A DNA stretch of 64,000 nt from an uncultured Halomonas sp. (GCF_946887195.1 NZ_CAMPKE010000013.1:50985-114984), one strand, 5' to 3'; numbered from the stretch's first letter, positions 17,691 to 25,955 are shown. Notes: a model not told the origin generated them from the letters alone. Numbers and translations are program-made.

Positions 17691-19106
17691 CTAGGGCTTC
17701 AATGCCTTGAAGGCGTCCAGCGCGCGGAGGCGCGCGGCTTTGTGATCGACGATGGGCGCCGGGTAGGCGGCTCGGTCGAGTAGATCGCTGGGCGGCGCAT
17801 GGCGGGCCTTCGGCGCTATCTCGGTCAGTTCCGGCACGAACTCGGCGATGAAATCGCCCTGCGGGTCGAAGCGCTGCGACTGGGTGGTGGGGTTGAAGAT
17901 GCGAAAGTAGGGCGCGGCGTCGGTGCCGGTGGATGCCGCCCACTGCCAGCCGCCATTGTTGGCGGCGAATTCTCCGTCGACCAGATGACGCATGAAGAAC
18001 GCCTCGCCGCGTCGCCAGTCGATCAGCAAGTGCTTGCTCAGAAACATCGCGGTAACCATGCGCAGCCGGTTGTGCATCCAGCCGGTCCGGACGAGTTGGC
18101 GCATGGCGGCATCGACGATCGGGTAGCCCGTGCATCCCCGGCACCAGGCGGCGAAGCCCGGCTCGTCGTCGCGCCAGGCGAGTTTTTCGGTGTGTTTCTG
18201 GAAGGGATAGTGGCGACACACTTTGGGAAAGTTGAAGGCGATGTGCTGGTAGAACTCACGCCAGATCAGTTCGTTGACCCAGGTGGTGAGTCCGGCATCG
18301 CCATCGGTGAGATGACCGCCGTTTTCGCCCATCACCGCTTGCAGGCATTGGCGGTGCGAGATCATGCCCAGCGCCAGGTAGGGCGACAGCTCACTGGTGC
18401 CCCGTACCGCCGGGAAATCGCGCTGTTGCCGATAATGGCGACCGCGATAGCGTAAGAAGCGCTCCAGGCGATCGGCGGCGGCGTCCTGCCCCGCAGGCCA
18501 TGATCGCGCATCGACGACCGGCGCCTGATCGAGCTTGGGCGAAGTTGGCAACGGGTCGCTGGCGATCGGCAAGCGTGCCTGCGGTGCCAGCGTCTCGCGC
18601 AGCGCCAGGCGATCGGCATCCAACTGACGATGCCAGGCCTTGGCGAACGGCGTGAACACCTTGTAGTCGTCGCCCTGGCCGGTCTTGAGCTCGCCCGGAG
18701 CGAAGGCCACGGCATCGGTATGGGCATGAACCGCTATTTCGATGCGCTTGAATTCATCGAGTACCGCTGCGTCGCGCCGCCACTCGTTGAGCGGATATTC
18801 GCGATTGAAATGCAGTGCCGCGATGTCATGTTCACGGGCCAGTGCGATCAGCGCTTGCGGCGCTGCATCGAAGGTCTCGATATCGCGATGCAGCAGAGGA
18901 ATGTTGAGACCGGCCAACTCGTCGCGCAGTGCGGCGACCCCACGATCCCAGAAGTCGATCTTGTTGGCGCCGTGATCGTGCGCTTGCCACTGCGCCACGC
19001 TGCGCAGAAACACCGCGATGACCGGGCCGCGCCGGGCGGCCGCGGCGAGCGCCGTGTTATCCAGGGTGCGCAGATCGCTGCGAAACCACACCAGTTGCCG
19101 AGCCAT
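17691..19106 (-). CDS. phrB: Deoxyribodipyrimidine photolyase
   Basis: A 471-residue class I CPD photolyase (E. coli PhrB has 472). The N-terminal antenna domain starts MARQLVWFRSDLRTLDNTAL; the FAD domain has WVNELIWREFYQHI, GWMHNRLRMVTAMFL and GEFAANNGGWQWAASTGTDA, the last holding DNA-contacting and FAD-contacting residues. The enzyme uses blue light to split cyclobutane pyrimidine dimers. The ATG at 19106 opens the conserved antenna domain. It lies 31 bases downstream of the MerR-type regulator gene and is the functional anchor of this light-stress operon. Confidence 0.96.
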   Translation of the reverse strand: MARQLVWFRSDLRTLDNTALAAAARRGPVIAVFLRSVAQWQAHDHGANKIDFWDRGVAALRDELAGLNIPLLHRDIETFDAAPQALIALAREHDIAALHFNREYPLNEWRRDAAVLDEFKRIEIAVHAHTDAVAFAPGELKTGQGDDYKVFTPFAKAWHRQLDADRLALRETLAPQARLPIASDPLPTSPKLDQAPVVDARSWPAGQDAAADRLERFLRYRGRHYRQQRDFPAVRGTSELSPYLALGMISHRQCLQAVMGENGGHLTDGDAGLTTWVNELIWREFYQHIAFNFPKVCRHYPFQKHTEKLAWRDDEPGFAAWCRGCTGYPIVDAAMRQLVRTGWMHNRLRMVTAMFLSKHLLIDWRRGEAFFMRHLVDGEFAANNGGWQWAASTGTDAAPYFRIFNPTTQSQRFDPQGDFIAEFVPELTEIAPKARHAPPSDLLDRAAYPAPIVDHKAARLRALDAFKALKP

Positions 19107-19137
19107 GGGCGCGTCTCTTCGTTGAGGTCGTTCGGTA

Positions 19138-20049
19138 TCAGTAGAGCAGTAGCGATCGCATGCGATTAGCGGCGGACAGCGGCTCGTCACCGAGTAGCGT
19201 CACAGGGCTACCTTCGAGCTGAGCGGCATGCATGCGCGCTACCGTGCCGGCCAGGCAGAGCGGCACGGTGAGTTGCTCGGCCAGTTGCGGCAGCTCGCAA
19301 CGCAGGCGCTCGTCATTCTCGGGCTGGCTGCCGGCCAGCACCACGGCGGCGAGCCGCAGGCGCTCGATAGCCAGCGGTAGCTCGGCGTAAGGCAGCGGAG
19401 TGTCCATCATCACGATCCGGTAACCGGCCTGCGAGGCCGCCAGGGCAAACAGCAGCGACCACAGGGTTCCGCTCCCTTCGTACGCTGGGGCCAGCAGCAG
19501 TTGCGGGCCGTGTGCGCCGGCGTTGGCATGGTACAGGCGCGTGCCGATGCGGGTGCGCAGGAACGCCTCCAGCATATGGCGCTGTAACGTATCGCCGAGA
19601 TGACCGTCCCAGCGCTCGTCGAGCTGGGCGACGAGCGGTTGCCAGAGCCGCTCCAGGCAGACATCGACCGGATAGAGTGCCAGGCTCTGGTTGTAGAGGC
19701 CCTCCAGTCGCGTCAGATCGAGCGTCTCGATCGCCGCGATCACCTGCTGGCGCTGGCCGGACCAGTCGCCATCGGTCGCCGCCGTTTCGTCGGTGCGTTC
19801 CGGCTGTTCGAGAAGATCGCCCACCTGGCTGACCGAGACGCCGCGATTGAGCCAGTGCAGGATGCGCTCGATGCGTTCGATGTCGTCGCGCGCATAGAGG
19901 CGGTGCCCTTTGGGCGTGCGCTGTGGCTGGATCAGACCGTAGCGCCGCTCCCAGGCGCGCAGGGTCACGGAATTGACGCCGGTCAGTCTCGACACCTCGC
20001 GGATCGGATACAGCGGTGCTCCGGTCGGGTTCGTCGCCCTGTCATTCAT
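19138..20049 (-). CDS. LitR/CarH-type MerR regulator with degenerate B12 site
   Basis: A 303-residue regulator. Residues 12-80 form the MerR winged helix (YPIREVSRLTGVNSVTLRAW, RRYGLIQPQRTPKGHRLY); the rest matches the helical bundle and Rossmann-like cobalamin domain of CarH/LitR. In CarH the upper region reads WH with a following EH after nine residues; here it is W147-D and R157-H158. The lower axial ligand motif ExHxxG is E191-G-S193-G-T-L, so the cobalt-ligating His is Ser. That pattern fits class II LitR proteins (PplR of Pseudomonas putida), which do not sense light by B12 but depend on short LOV proteins. No LOV gene is in this window. It probably represses its own operon in the dark. 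Confidence 0.88.
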   Translation of the reverse strand: MNDRATNPTGAPLYPIREVSRLTGVNSVTLRAWERRYGLIQPQRTPKGHRLYARDDIERIERILHWLNRGVSVSQVGDLLEQPERTDETAATDGDWSGQRQQVIAAIETLDLTRLEGLYNQSLALYPVDVCLERLWQPLVAQLDERWDGHLGDTLQRHMLEAFLRTRIGTRLYHANAGAHGPQLLLAPAYEGSGTLWSLLFALAASQAGYRIVMMDTPLPYAELPLAIERLRLAAVVLAGSQPENDERLRCELPQLAEQLTVPLCLAGTVARMHAAQLEGSPVTLLGDEPLSAANRMRSLLLY

Positions 20050-20054
20050 GCCCT

Positions 20055-20450
20055 TCACGCCTCCTGCCGATCGTGTCGAGTGCCATCCGTTGCCCGCCCT
20101 TCGATGACGCCGACCAGTGCATCGACGAAAGCCGGGTGCTCGCCGACCGGTGCCAGCAATTCGAGATCGAGCGCCGGGTGAACGGCTCGCAGCGCCTCGA
20201 TCTGCCCGGGAACGTCCTCGCGCAGATGCCGTCCAGCGGCGAAGAACAGCGGCAGGATATCGGCCTGGCGGCAGCCGGCCGCGTCCAGCTCGGCGGCGAC
20301 ACTTTCCAGCGACGGCTCGCAGAGCTCCATGTAGGCCAGCCGCAGCGGCGTTTGCAGGCGCTCGGAGAGCGCTTCGGCCAGCGCATCGAAAGGCGCGCGC
20401 CAGTGCGGGTCGCGCGAACCGTGGGCGAGCAGAATCAGCGCGTGCTGCAT
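20055..20450 (-). CDS. cbiX: CbiX/SirB-like cobalt or iron chelatase
   Basis: A 131-residue single-domain chelatase of the small CbiX type. LILLAHGSRDP near the N-terminus carries the first metal-binding His (His10), and ILPLFFAAGRHLREDVP the second (His74). The family inserts cobalt into sirohydrochlorin for cobalamin, or iron for sirohaem. It is the first gene of the minus-strand operon, with only 5 bases to the MerR-type regulator, whose relatives use adenosylcobalamin. No other cobalamin biosynthesis gene is in the window, so whether it serves B12, sirohaem or another tetrapyrrole is open. Confidence 0.88.
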   Translation of the reverse strand: MQHALILLAHGSRDPHWRAPFDALAEALSERLQTPLRLAYMELCEPSLESVAAELDAAGCRQADILPLFFAAGRHLREDVPGQIEALRAVHPALDLELLAPVGEHPAFVDALVGVIEGRATDGTRHDRQEA

Positions 20451-20521
20451 GTTCGGTGGTCCTCCAGTACGGCGGCCTGGCTGGCGGCAGTGGCAGGCAT
20501 CGGATGGCCATAGTCGCTAGA

Positions 20522-20554
20522 CTATCAGAAGCGTATAACCGCTGTATAACTCGA
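20522..20554. promoter_or_regulatory. Three 11-bp direct repeats, proposed LitR operator
   Basis: Three consecutive 11-base units, CTATCAGAAGC, GTATAACCGCT and GTATAACTCGA, share STATMA at the same phase, one helical turn apart. CarH of Thermus binds three 11-bp direct repeats in the same geometry, and PplR1 of P. putida binds TGTA-type direct repeats. The repeats lie in the intergenic region between divergent cbiX and the TIGR01777 gene, 71 bases upstream of cbiX. The TATAAC units also resemble a -10 box, so binding would block transcription. No footprint is known here; the assignment is inferred from spacing and context. Confidence 0.55.
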
Positions 20555-20580
20555 TGGCAATGCCAGGGGAGGGAGCATCA

Positions 20581-21477
20581 ATGCGCATTCTCGTCACCGG
20601 TGGCAGCGGCTTCGTTGGACGCCTGTTATGTCGGCGCGTGCATCACGATGGCCACCATTTACTGGTCGTATCACGAAGCCCGAACAAGACCCGCCAGCAG
20701 TTGCCCACGGGCAGCGATATTCGTGCCCGGGCACTCGATTTCAGCGATGCCTCGCCGGAGGCCATCGTCAATCTGGCGGGCGAGCCAATCGCCGGCAAGC
20801 GCTGGAGCGAGGCACAGAAGAACCGGCTGGTCGAATCGCGCCTGGCGATCACGCGAGAGCTGACGACACTTTGTCAGACGCTGAAGACACCGCCCCGTGT
20901 GATGGTCTCCGGCTCGGCAATGGGCTACTACGGCGATCAGGGGCAGCGGCCGGTCGATGAACAGACGCCGCCCAATGATGAGTTCGCCCATCGCTTGTGC
21001 GCGCAGTGGGAAGATGCCGCTCGCGAGGCCGAAAAGAGTGGCGTTCGCGTGGCTCTGTTACGTACCGGGCTGGTGCTGGATGCGGGTGGCGGCGCACTGC
21101 AGAAAATGCTGCCGCCGTTCAGGCTGGGGCTGGGCGGGCGCATCGGCGATGGCCGCCAGTTCATGCCGTGGATCCACCGCGAGGATCTGGTACGCATCAT
21201 CGAATTCCTGCTGGCCCATGAGACGCTCTCCGGCGCCTTCAATGCCTCGGCGCCGCAACCGGTGACCAACGCCGAGTTTTCACACACGCTGGCGCGCCAT
21301 CTGGGTCGTCCGGCGGCGCTGCCGGTCCCGGCGCCACTGCTCAAGCTGGCGCTGGGCGAGATGTCGCGACTACTGCTGACCGGCGCCGACATGCGCCCCC
21401 GGCGATTGCAGGAGGCCGGATTCACCTTCGATTACCCGACCCTGGACAGCGCCCTCGCGGCCATCTTCAACAAGTGA
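20581..21477 (+). CDS. TIGR01777-family NAD(P)-binding epimerase-like protein
   Basis: A 298-residue protein of the YfcH/TIGR01777 group of extended SDRs. MRILVTGGSGFVGRLLCRR is the nucleotide-binding start, INLAGEPIAGKRW with the following VNLAGEPI block is the family signature (seen as AIVNLAGEPIAGKRWSEAQK), and SGSAMGYYGDQG supplies the catalytic-type Tyr. The substrate is unknown. The ATG at 20581 follows GGGGAGGGAG at 20566-20575. It is divergent from the photolyase operon, and the 11-bp repeats lie just ahead of it, so it may be co-regulated. Confidence 0.9.
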   Translation: MRILVTGGSGFVGRLLCRRVHHDGHHLLVVSRSPNKTRQQLPTGSDIRARALDFSDASPEAIVNLAGEPIAGKRWSEAQKNRLVESRLAITRELTTLCQTLKTPPRVMVSGSAMGYYGDQGQRPVDEQTPPNDEFAHRLCAQWEDAAREAEKSGVRVALLRTGLVLDAGGGALQKMLPPFRLGLGGRIGDGRQFMPWIHREDLVRIIEFLLAHETLSGAFNASAPQPVTNAEFSHTLARHLGRPAALPVPAPLLKLALGEMSRLLLTGADMRPRRLQEAGFTFDYPTLDSALAAIFNK

Positions 21478-21488
21478 CCGCTTTTTAA

Positions 21489-21539
21489 AGGCGCTCGAAG
21501 CCGCGCCTTCGCTCTTTACAGGCGCCCGAAACCGCGCCT
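21489..21539. repeat. Two tandem hairpins between the TIGR01777 gene and rapA
   Basis: The stems AGGCGC/GCGCCT occur twice with identical 8-base loops in length, at 21489-21508 and 21520-21539, inside two imperfect copies of a 31-base unit. They lie between convergent genes, the second touching the rapA stop codon. Both could end transcription; T-tracts are short (TTT after the stem on the minus side of the first copy, TCTTT on the plus side), so terminator strength is uncertain. Confidence 0.55.
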
Positions 21540-24490
21540 CAGCGTCGGGTGTCGTCGTCTATGGTCACGATCACGCGTACGGCATCGAGGCGCAGCCGGG
21601 TGCCTTCGATAGCCGTATCGAGTGCGTAGCGCTCGTCGCGCAGCGCCTGGATTTCGTCATCGCGTACCGCCGGGTTGTGGCGGGCCAGCGCTTTCAGGCG
21701 AACCAGTTCGCCGTCGAGTTCTTCGCGCATGCGCTGCTGGGCGGCCTCGACGATGCTCGGCAGTTCGCGCTCGGCCTCGCTCTCGCCATGGTCCAACAAC
21801 TCGCGCAACTGCTCGTGACGCGACTTGATCAGATCCCGCGCCACTGCCCTCTTGACCTTCTTGAGATTCCTGGCCAGCCCGGTGAACGAGACCTTGGCCG
21901 AGAGATTGGCGCCGGTCTCATCGAGCAGTACGCGGATCGCCGTGGGCGGCAGGAAGCGATTGACATGCAGGCGCGTCGGTGCCGGGCAGTGCGTGCGAAA
22001 GACCAGCTCGACCATCAGCCGCCCGGCGGGAATCGCTGGATGATTGAGCAGCGCGAGTGCGGTATTGCCCATCGCGCCATCGAGGATGCGCCCCATCATC
22101 TCGCGGATCAGTGGATGCTCCCAGGAGAGATGCTGCACATCGTCGCGGGCCAGCGCCTGGCGGCGTGACGCGGTAGCGGTGAAGCCCTCTTCGCCTTTCG
22201 CCAGGCCAGGCAGGCCGTCGAGCATGTGCGGCCCGGCGCGCAGGTGTATCAGCTCGCCACCCAACTCGTGAGCGTCGACACCGAAGATATCCAGCGCCTG
22301 ATCGAGATAACGCGGCAGTGCCTGGTCATCGTCGAGTTCGCGGATCGCCGCGATGACGGCCTCGGCACGCTCATGGCGGCAGGCGTTGAGTTCGAGCAGG
22401 CGATTGCGCCCGGCATCGTGTTCGGCCATTCGCGCCGTAAACAGCGCACGGGTCTCGCGAATGATCTCATCGAGCCGCTCGGGGTCCAGCAGGGCATCGG
22501 CCAACTCGTCGCCGAAGGCATCATACAGATCGCTGCCCACGCCGTGCGGCGCGCTGAAGGCGTCCATACCCTCACGGTACCAGCGCAGCAAGCGCTCGCC
22601 GGGGCTATTCTCGAATACCGGCACGTGGATTTCGATGGCGTGGCGCTGGCCGATGCGATCGAGCCGGCCGATACGCTGTTCGAGCTGATCGGGATGCTGC
22701 GGCAGGTCGAACATTACCAGATGGCGACAGAACTGGAAGTTGCGGCCCTCCGAGCCGATCTCCGAACACACCATCACCTGGCTGCCGTCCTCCTCGTCGG
22801 CGAAGGCCGCCGCAGCGCGGTCGCGTTCGACCAGCGACAAGCCCTCATGGAATACCGGCGCGTGCAGCCCGCCCAGCACACGCAGCGCTTCGGCGAGGCC
22901 GATGGCGGTCTCGCGATCATGGGCGATCACCAGCAGCTTGTCGCGCCCGGTCTCGGTGAGCCGCTCGAGCAACCAGGTGACACGCGGATCGATCTGCCAC
23001 CATGGCTCGGCATTGCTCGCGGTGTCGATCGTCGAATCATCGCCGAGCGCGCGATACATGGCATCCGGATACAGCAGCACGTCGGGGTGATCGAGGCCGG
23101 TCTCGATCAGCAGCTCATCGAGTGCATCCTCGCTATGCTCGACCCGGCGCAGCACGCGGCGATAGGCCGAGGGCGGCGCGAGGCGCGCCACATGCAGCCG
23201 GCGCTCGGGAAAGCCGCCAACGTGCCGGCGGCTGTTGCGAAACATCACCCGCCCGGTGCCATGACGGTCGAGCAGTTGCTCGCGCAGTTGGCGGCGTGCA
23301 TCGTCGCGCTGGGCGCCAGCGGATTCGGGATCGGCGAGCGTATCGAGCAGCGCCTGGCTGTCGGCGTCGTCGATCACCAAGCTTACGGCCTCGCTGGCTT
23401 GCTCATCGCCGGGCAGCCGATCCAGCGCGTCGATAGCGGCGGCGACCTCGACGTAGCCGGCTTCCTCGGCGCGAAAGCGCGCCAGATCGTGATAGCGCTC
23501 CGGGTCGAGCAGGCGCAACCTGGCGAAGTGGCTCTCGATGCCCATCTGCTCCGGCGTCGCGGTGAGCAGCAGAAGCCCCGCTGCGATGCCGGCGAGACGT
23601 TCGACACAGCCGTAGCCTGGGCCGCTGGCGTGCGGTGTCCAGTCGAGATGATGGGCTTCATCGACGATCAGCAGATCCCAGGCGCAAGCCTCGGCCTGAG
23701 CCTGACGCGGTGGATTGGCGAACAGCCACTGCTGGCTGGCGAGAATCAACTGGCCGGTCTCGAAGGGATTGGCGTCGCCGTAAGCCTGGCTTTGGCGCTC
23801 ATCGAGCAGCGTCACGTCGAGCGCGAAGCGGCGCAGCAACTCGACCAGCCACTGATGCGTGAGGCTGTCGGGAACCAGGATCAACGCTCGCTCGGCGCGG
23901 CCGCTGAGCAGCAGGCGATGCAGGATCAGCCCCGCCTCGATGGTCTTGCCCAACCCCACCTCGTCGGCCAGCAGTACGCGCGGGGCATGACGCCGGGCGA
24001 CCTCGTCGGCGATGTATAACTGATGCGGGATCAGATCGATCTTGGGCCCGGCCAGGCCGAGAGCCGGGTTCTGCTCGATGCGGTGATAATGATGCAGCGT
24101 GCGAAAGCGCAGATCGTACCAGTCGTTGCGGTCGACCTGACCGGTAAGCAGGCGATCGCGGGCCTGGTTGAACTGCATGTTGTCGGCGATCTGGGCTTCG
24201 GATAACTCATGCGTCTGGCCGTCATCGGTCTCGCCGATATAGACGATCAGGCCGTCGGTCTCCTTGATGTCGTCGACGGTCAACTGCCAGCCGTCGGCGG
24301 CATCGATACGGTCGCCGTTGCCGAAGGCTACACGCGTCAGCGGCGCTTGGCGAACACTGTAGGTGCGGGTTTCCTGACTGGCGGCGAACAGCACGGTCAC
24401 GCTGCGCGAATCGGCGTTCAAGATGGTGCCCAGGCCCAACTCGGCCTCGCCGTCGCTGATCCAGCGCTGGCCGGGAATGAATTCGCTCAT
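21539..24490 (-). CDS. rapA: RNA polymerase-associated Swi2/Snf2 ATPase RapA
   Basis: A 983-residue protein (E. coli RapA has 968). N-terminal Tudor-like domains open with FIPGQRWISDGEAELGLGTI; the helicase core has LLADEVGLGKTIEAGLILH (Walker A), LLIVDEAHHLDW (DEAH box), VMVCSEIGSEGRNFQFC and RIGRLDRIGQ (motifs V and VI). RapA binds core RNA polymerase and promotes its recycling after termination, especially at high salt, which fits a halophilic host. The ATG at 24490 precedes the conserved N-terminus with GAGG upstream; a further frame upstream runs into the repeat element and is not coding. Confidence 0.96.
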   Translation of the reverse strand: MSEFIPGQRWISDGEAELGLGTILNADSRSVTVLFAASQETRTYSVRQAPLTRVAFGNGDRIDAADGWQLTVDDIKETDGLIVYIGETDDGQTHELSEAQIADNMQFNQARDRLLTGQVDRNDWYDLRFRTLHHYHRIEQNPALGLAGPKIDLIPHQLYIADEVARRHAPRVLLADEVGLGKTIEAGLILHRLLLSGRAERALILVPDSLTHQWLVELLRRFALDVTLLDERQSQAYGDANPFETGQLILASQQWLFANPPRQAQAEACAWDLLIVDEAHHLDWTPHASGPGYGCVERLAGIAAGLLLLTATPEQMGIESHFARLRLLDPERYHDLARFRAEEAGYVEVAAAIDALDRLPGDEQASEAVSLVIDDADSQALLDTLADPESAGAQRDDARRQLREQLLDRHGTGRVMFRNSRRHVGGFPERRLHVARLAPPSAYRRVLRRVEHSEDALDELLIETGLDHPDVLLYPDAMYRALGDDSTIDTASNAEPWWQIDPRVTWLLERLTETGRDKLLVIAHDRETAIGLAEALRVLGGLHAPVFHEGLSLVERDRAAAAFADEEDGSQVMVCSEIGSEGRNFQFCRHLVMFDLPQHPDQLEQRIGRLDRIGQRHAIEIHVPVFENSPGERLLRWYREGMDAFSAPHGVGSDLYDAFGDELADALLDPERLDEIIRETRALFTARMAEHDAGRNRLLELNACRHERAEAVIAAIRELDDDQALPRYLDQALDIFGVDAHELGGELIHLRAGPHMLDGLPGLAKGEEGFTATASRRQALARDDVQHLSWEHPLIREMMGRILDGAMGNTALALLNHPAIPAGRLMVELVFRTHCPAPTRLHVNRFLPPTAIRVLLDETGANLSAKVSFTGLARNLKKVKRAVARDLIKSRHEQLRELLDHGESEAERELPSIVEAAQQRMREELDGELVRLKALARHNPAVRDDEIQALRDERYALDTAIEGTRLRLDAVRVIVTIDDDTRR

Positions 24491-24617
24491 GGTGCCTCGA
24501 ATATCGGAAAACAAAGCTCGCTCCCGCCGATGGCCATGCGGGCATGGCCATCGGCGGGGCGCATATTGTACAGGAAAGTTATGGGAAAACCGGTTATCGC
24601 TTAAGGGCTTTGCTAGA

Positions 24618-24784
24618 GGGTGTTTACAAAAGTAGCGAGTGACGGCCAAGCAAGGCGAAATTAGGCGAAAAACGGACTGGGCTCGCACTCGAGTTTACAT
24701 GCCGTAAATGAGTATTTTGATCGGACTCGCGCCCGAGACTGATTTCAACGCAGCATGGCCTAGCGCAGTAGTTTGTAAGGACCC
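24618..24784. repeat. MITE-like inverted-repeat element, copy A
   Basis: The ends GGGTGTTTACAAA (24618-24630) and TTTGTAAGGACCC (24772-24784) are inverted repeats matching at 11 of 13 positions. Inside is TTTAC-N5-GTAAA (24694-24708). The reverse complement of 32631-32752 aligns along its length: GTAG-GAG-GA, CAAGGCG, the TTTAC core, TTTCAACNCAGC and GCGCAGT occur in the same order. It fills almost the whole 296-base gap between rapA and the TlpA-like gene and touches the stop codon of the latter. No open frame of note is inside. Confidence 0.75.
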
Positions 24785-24786
24785 TT

Positions 24787-25587
24787 TTAGCGATCGCTCA
24801 GCCAGTCGTCGATCTGAGCGTGCGACAACTCGCCGACATGGCGCTCGACGAGTCGGCCATCGGCATTGAACAGTAGCGAGGTCGGCAGTCCAGGCGATTC
24901 GGTCATGACCATCAGGCGTTGTTCGGGGTCGAGCAGCGCATGGGTGAAGTCGAGGCCCTGGGCATCGAGATAGCGCGACACCGCCAGCAGGCTCTCGCCC
25001 TGATTGGCGACGATGACGGTGACATCGTCGCGCTCATCGGCCTCGGCGAGTAGCGGCATCTCGCGCAGGCAGGGTGGGCACCAGGTGGCCCATAGATTGA
25101 GTACCACGGTCTCGCCACGCAATTCGGCCAGGTTGACGCTCTCGCCATCGAGGTTTTCGAGGGTCAGGTCGGGCAGCTCGCGTAGTGCGAACTCACTGCC
25201 TAGCGGATTCCAGGTCAAGAGCCCCAGCCACAGCACGAAGCTGGCAACCAGCAGGCCTTGGCCGACGATCAGTTTCACGAATTGCTCGCGTAGCGTCCAG
25301 GCAGTCCAGGCGGCGGCGGCCAGCAGTCCCCAGACAGGACTGTAGCCGGGTTGCCAGAGCTTGATGATATCCAGCGGATTGGCAAGATAGCCATCGAGAT
25401 GCATCAGCACGTAACCCAGCCGGGCACCGATCAGCCATGCCAGCAATACCCCATTGAACCAGCGCACGCGCCGTGCGGCGGATAGGCGCAACGCCAGCAT
25501 GCCGGCCACGAGCAGGGCGAGAGCGGCCATGAAGGCATACAGGCGAGGCAGGGCGATCAGCAGTGGGCCGAGAGCGATGGCATCCAT
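24787..25587 (-). CDS. Membrane-anchored TlpA/ResA-like thioredoxin with Lgt-like helices
   Basis: A 266-residue protein. Residues 1-126 form about four membrane helices resembling the start of prolipoprotein diacylglyceryl transferase (ALPRLYAFMAALALLV, RWFNGVLLAWLIGARLGYVL), without that enzyme's catalytic region. Residues 133-266 are a periplasmic thioredoxin domain with the WATWCPPC redox motif (Cys170, Cys173) and a cis-Pro in ESPGLPTSLLF. It should reduce or exchange disulfides in the periplasm, as in cytochrome c maturation or peroxide defence. The ATG at 25587 starts the first helix; an ATG at 25635 would add a basic, unconserved leader. Confidence 0.85.
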   Translation of the reverse strand: MDAIALGPLLIALPRLYAFMAALALLVAGMLALRLSAARRVRWFNGVLLAWLIGARLGYVLMHLDGYLANPLDIIKLWQPGYSPVWGLLAAAAWTAWTLREQFVKLIVGQGLLVASFVLWLGLLTWNPLGSEFALRELPDLTLENLDGESVNLAELRGETVVLNLWATWCPPCLREMPLLAEADERDDVTVIVANQGESLLAVSRYLDAQGLDFTHALLDPEQRLMVMTESPGLPTSLLFNADGRLVERHVGELSHAQIDDWLSDR

Positions 25588-25733
25588 GGCGTGGCAAGGT
25601 TTCCGCTGTGCAGGGTGGAGCCGGCTTTCGTACAATCCTGGGTAACAATTGCCGGTACGATAAGGCGTCGACAGATCCTACCCTACTGTTCCGGCTTCAC
25701 CTTGTCATCCACGCGCTACCACCGGAGCCCAGC

Positions 25734-25955
25734 ATGGCGACATCCTTCGATACCCTGCGCGCCCTGGCCATTGCCAGTCAGGCGGTGGGCTTCCTGGCGA
25801 TCATCACCCTGGAAACGCTGATGCATGATGCTGCCCGGCCATGGCAGGGCGTGGCACTGGCATTGATGCTGGGTAGTGCGTTGTGGGTCGCGCTGCTGCG
25901 CCGTTATCGCCATAACCGCCAGCGCAAGGCGGCTCGCGAACGGGTACGCCGCTGA
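25734..25955 (+). CDS. Small two-helix membrane protein
   Basis: A 73-residue protein with two hydrophobic stretches (about 8-26 and 37-54) and a strongly basic C-terminus (RRYRHNRQRKAARERVRR), which by the positive-inside rule should be cytoplasmic. I do not recognise the family. A plausible ribosome binding site CGGAG lies at 25723-25727, seven bases before the ATG. It is divergent from the TlpA-like gene and convergent with the VOC gene. It is a reasonable but unproven gene. Confidence 0.55.
   Translation: MATSFDTLRALAIASQAVGFLAIITLETLMHDAARPWQGVALALMLGSALWVALLRRYRHNRQRKAARERVRR

Noticed and set aside
22226..24019. A 597-codon open frame on the plus strand inside rapA
   Set aside because: It is antiparallel to a well recognised RapA and has no family features; long shadow frames are usual in GC-rich DNA.
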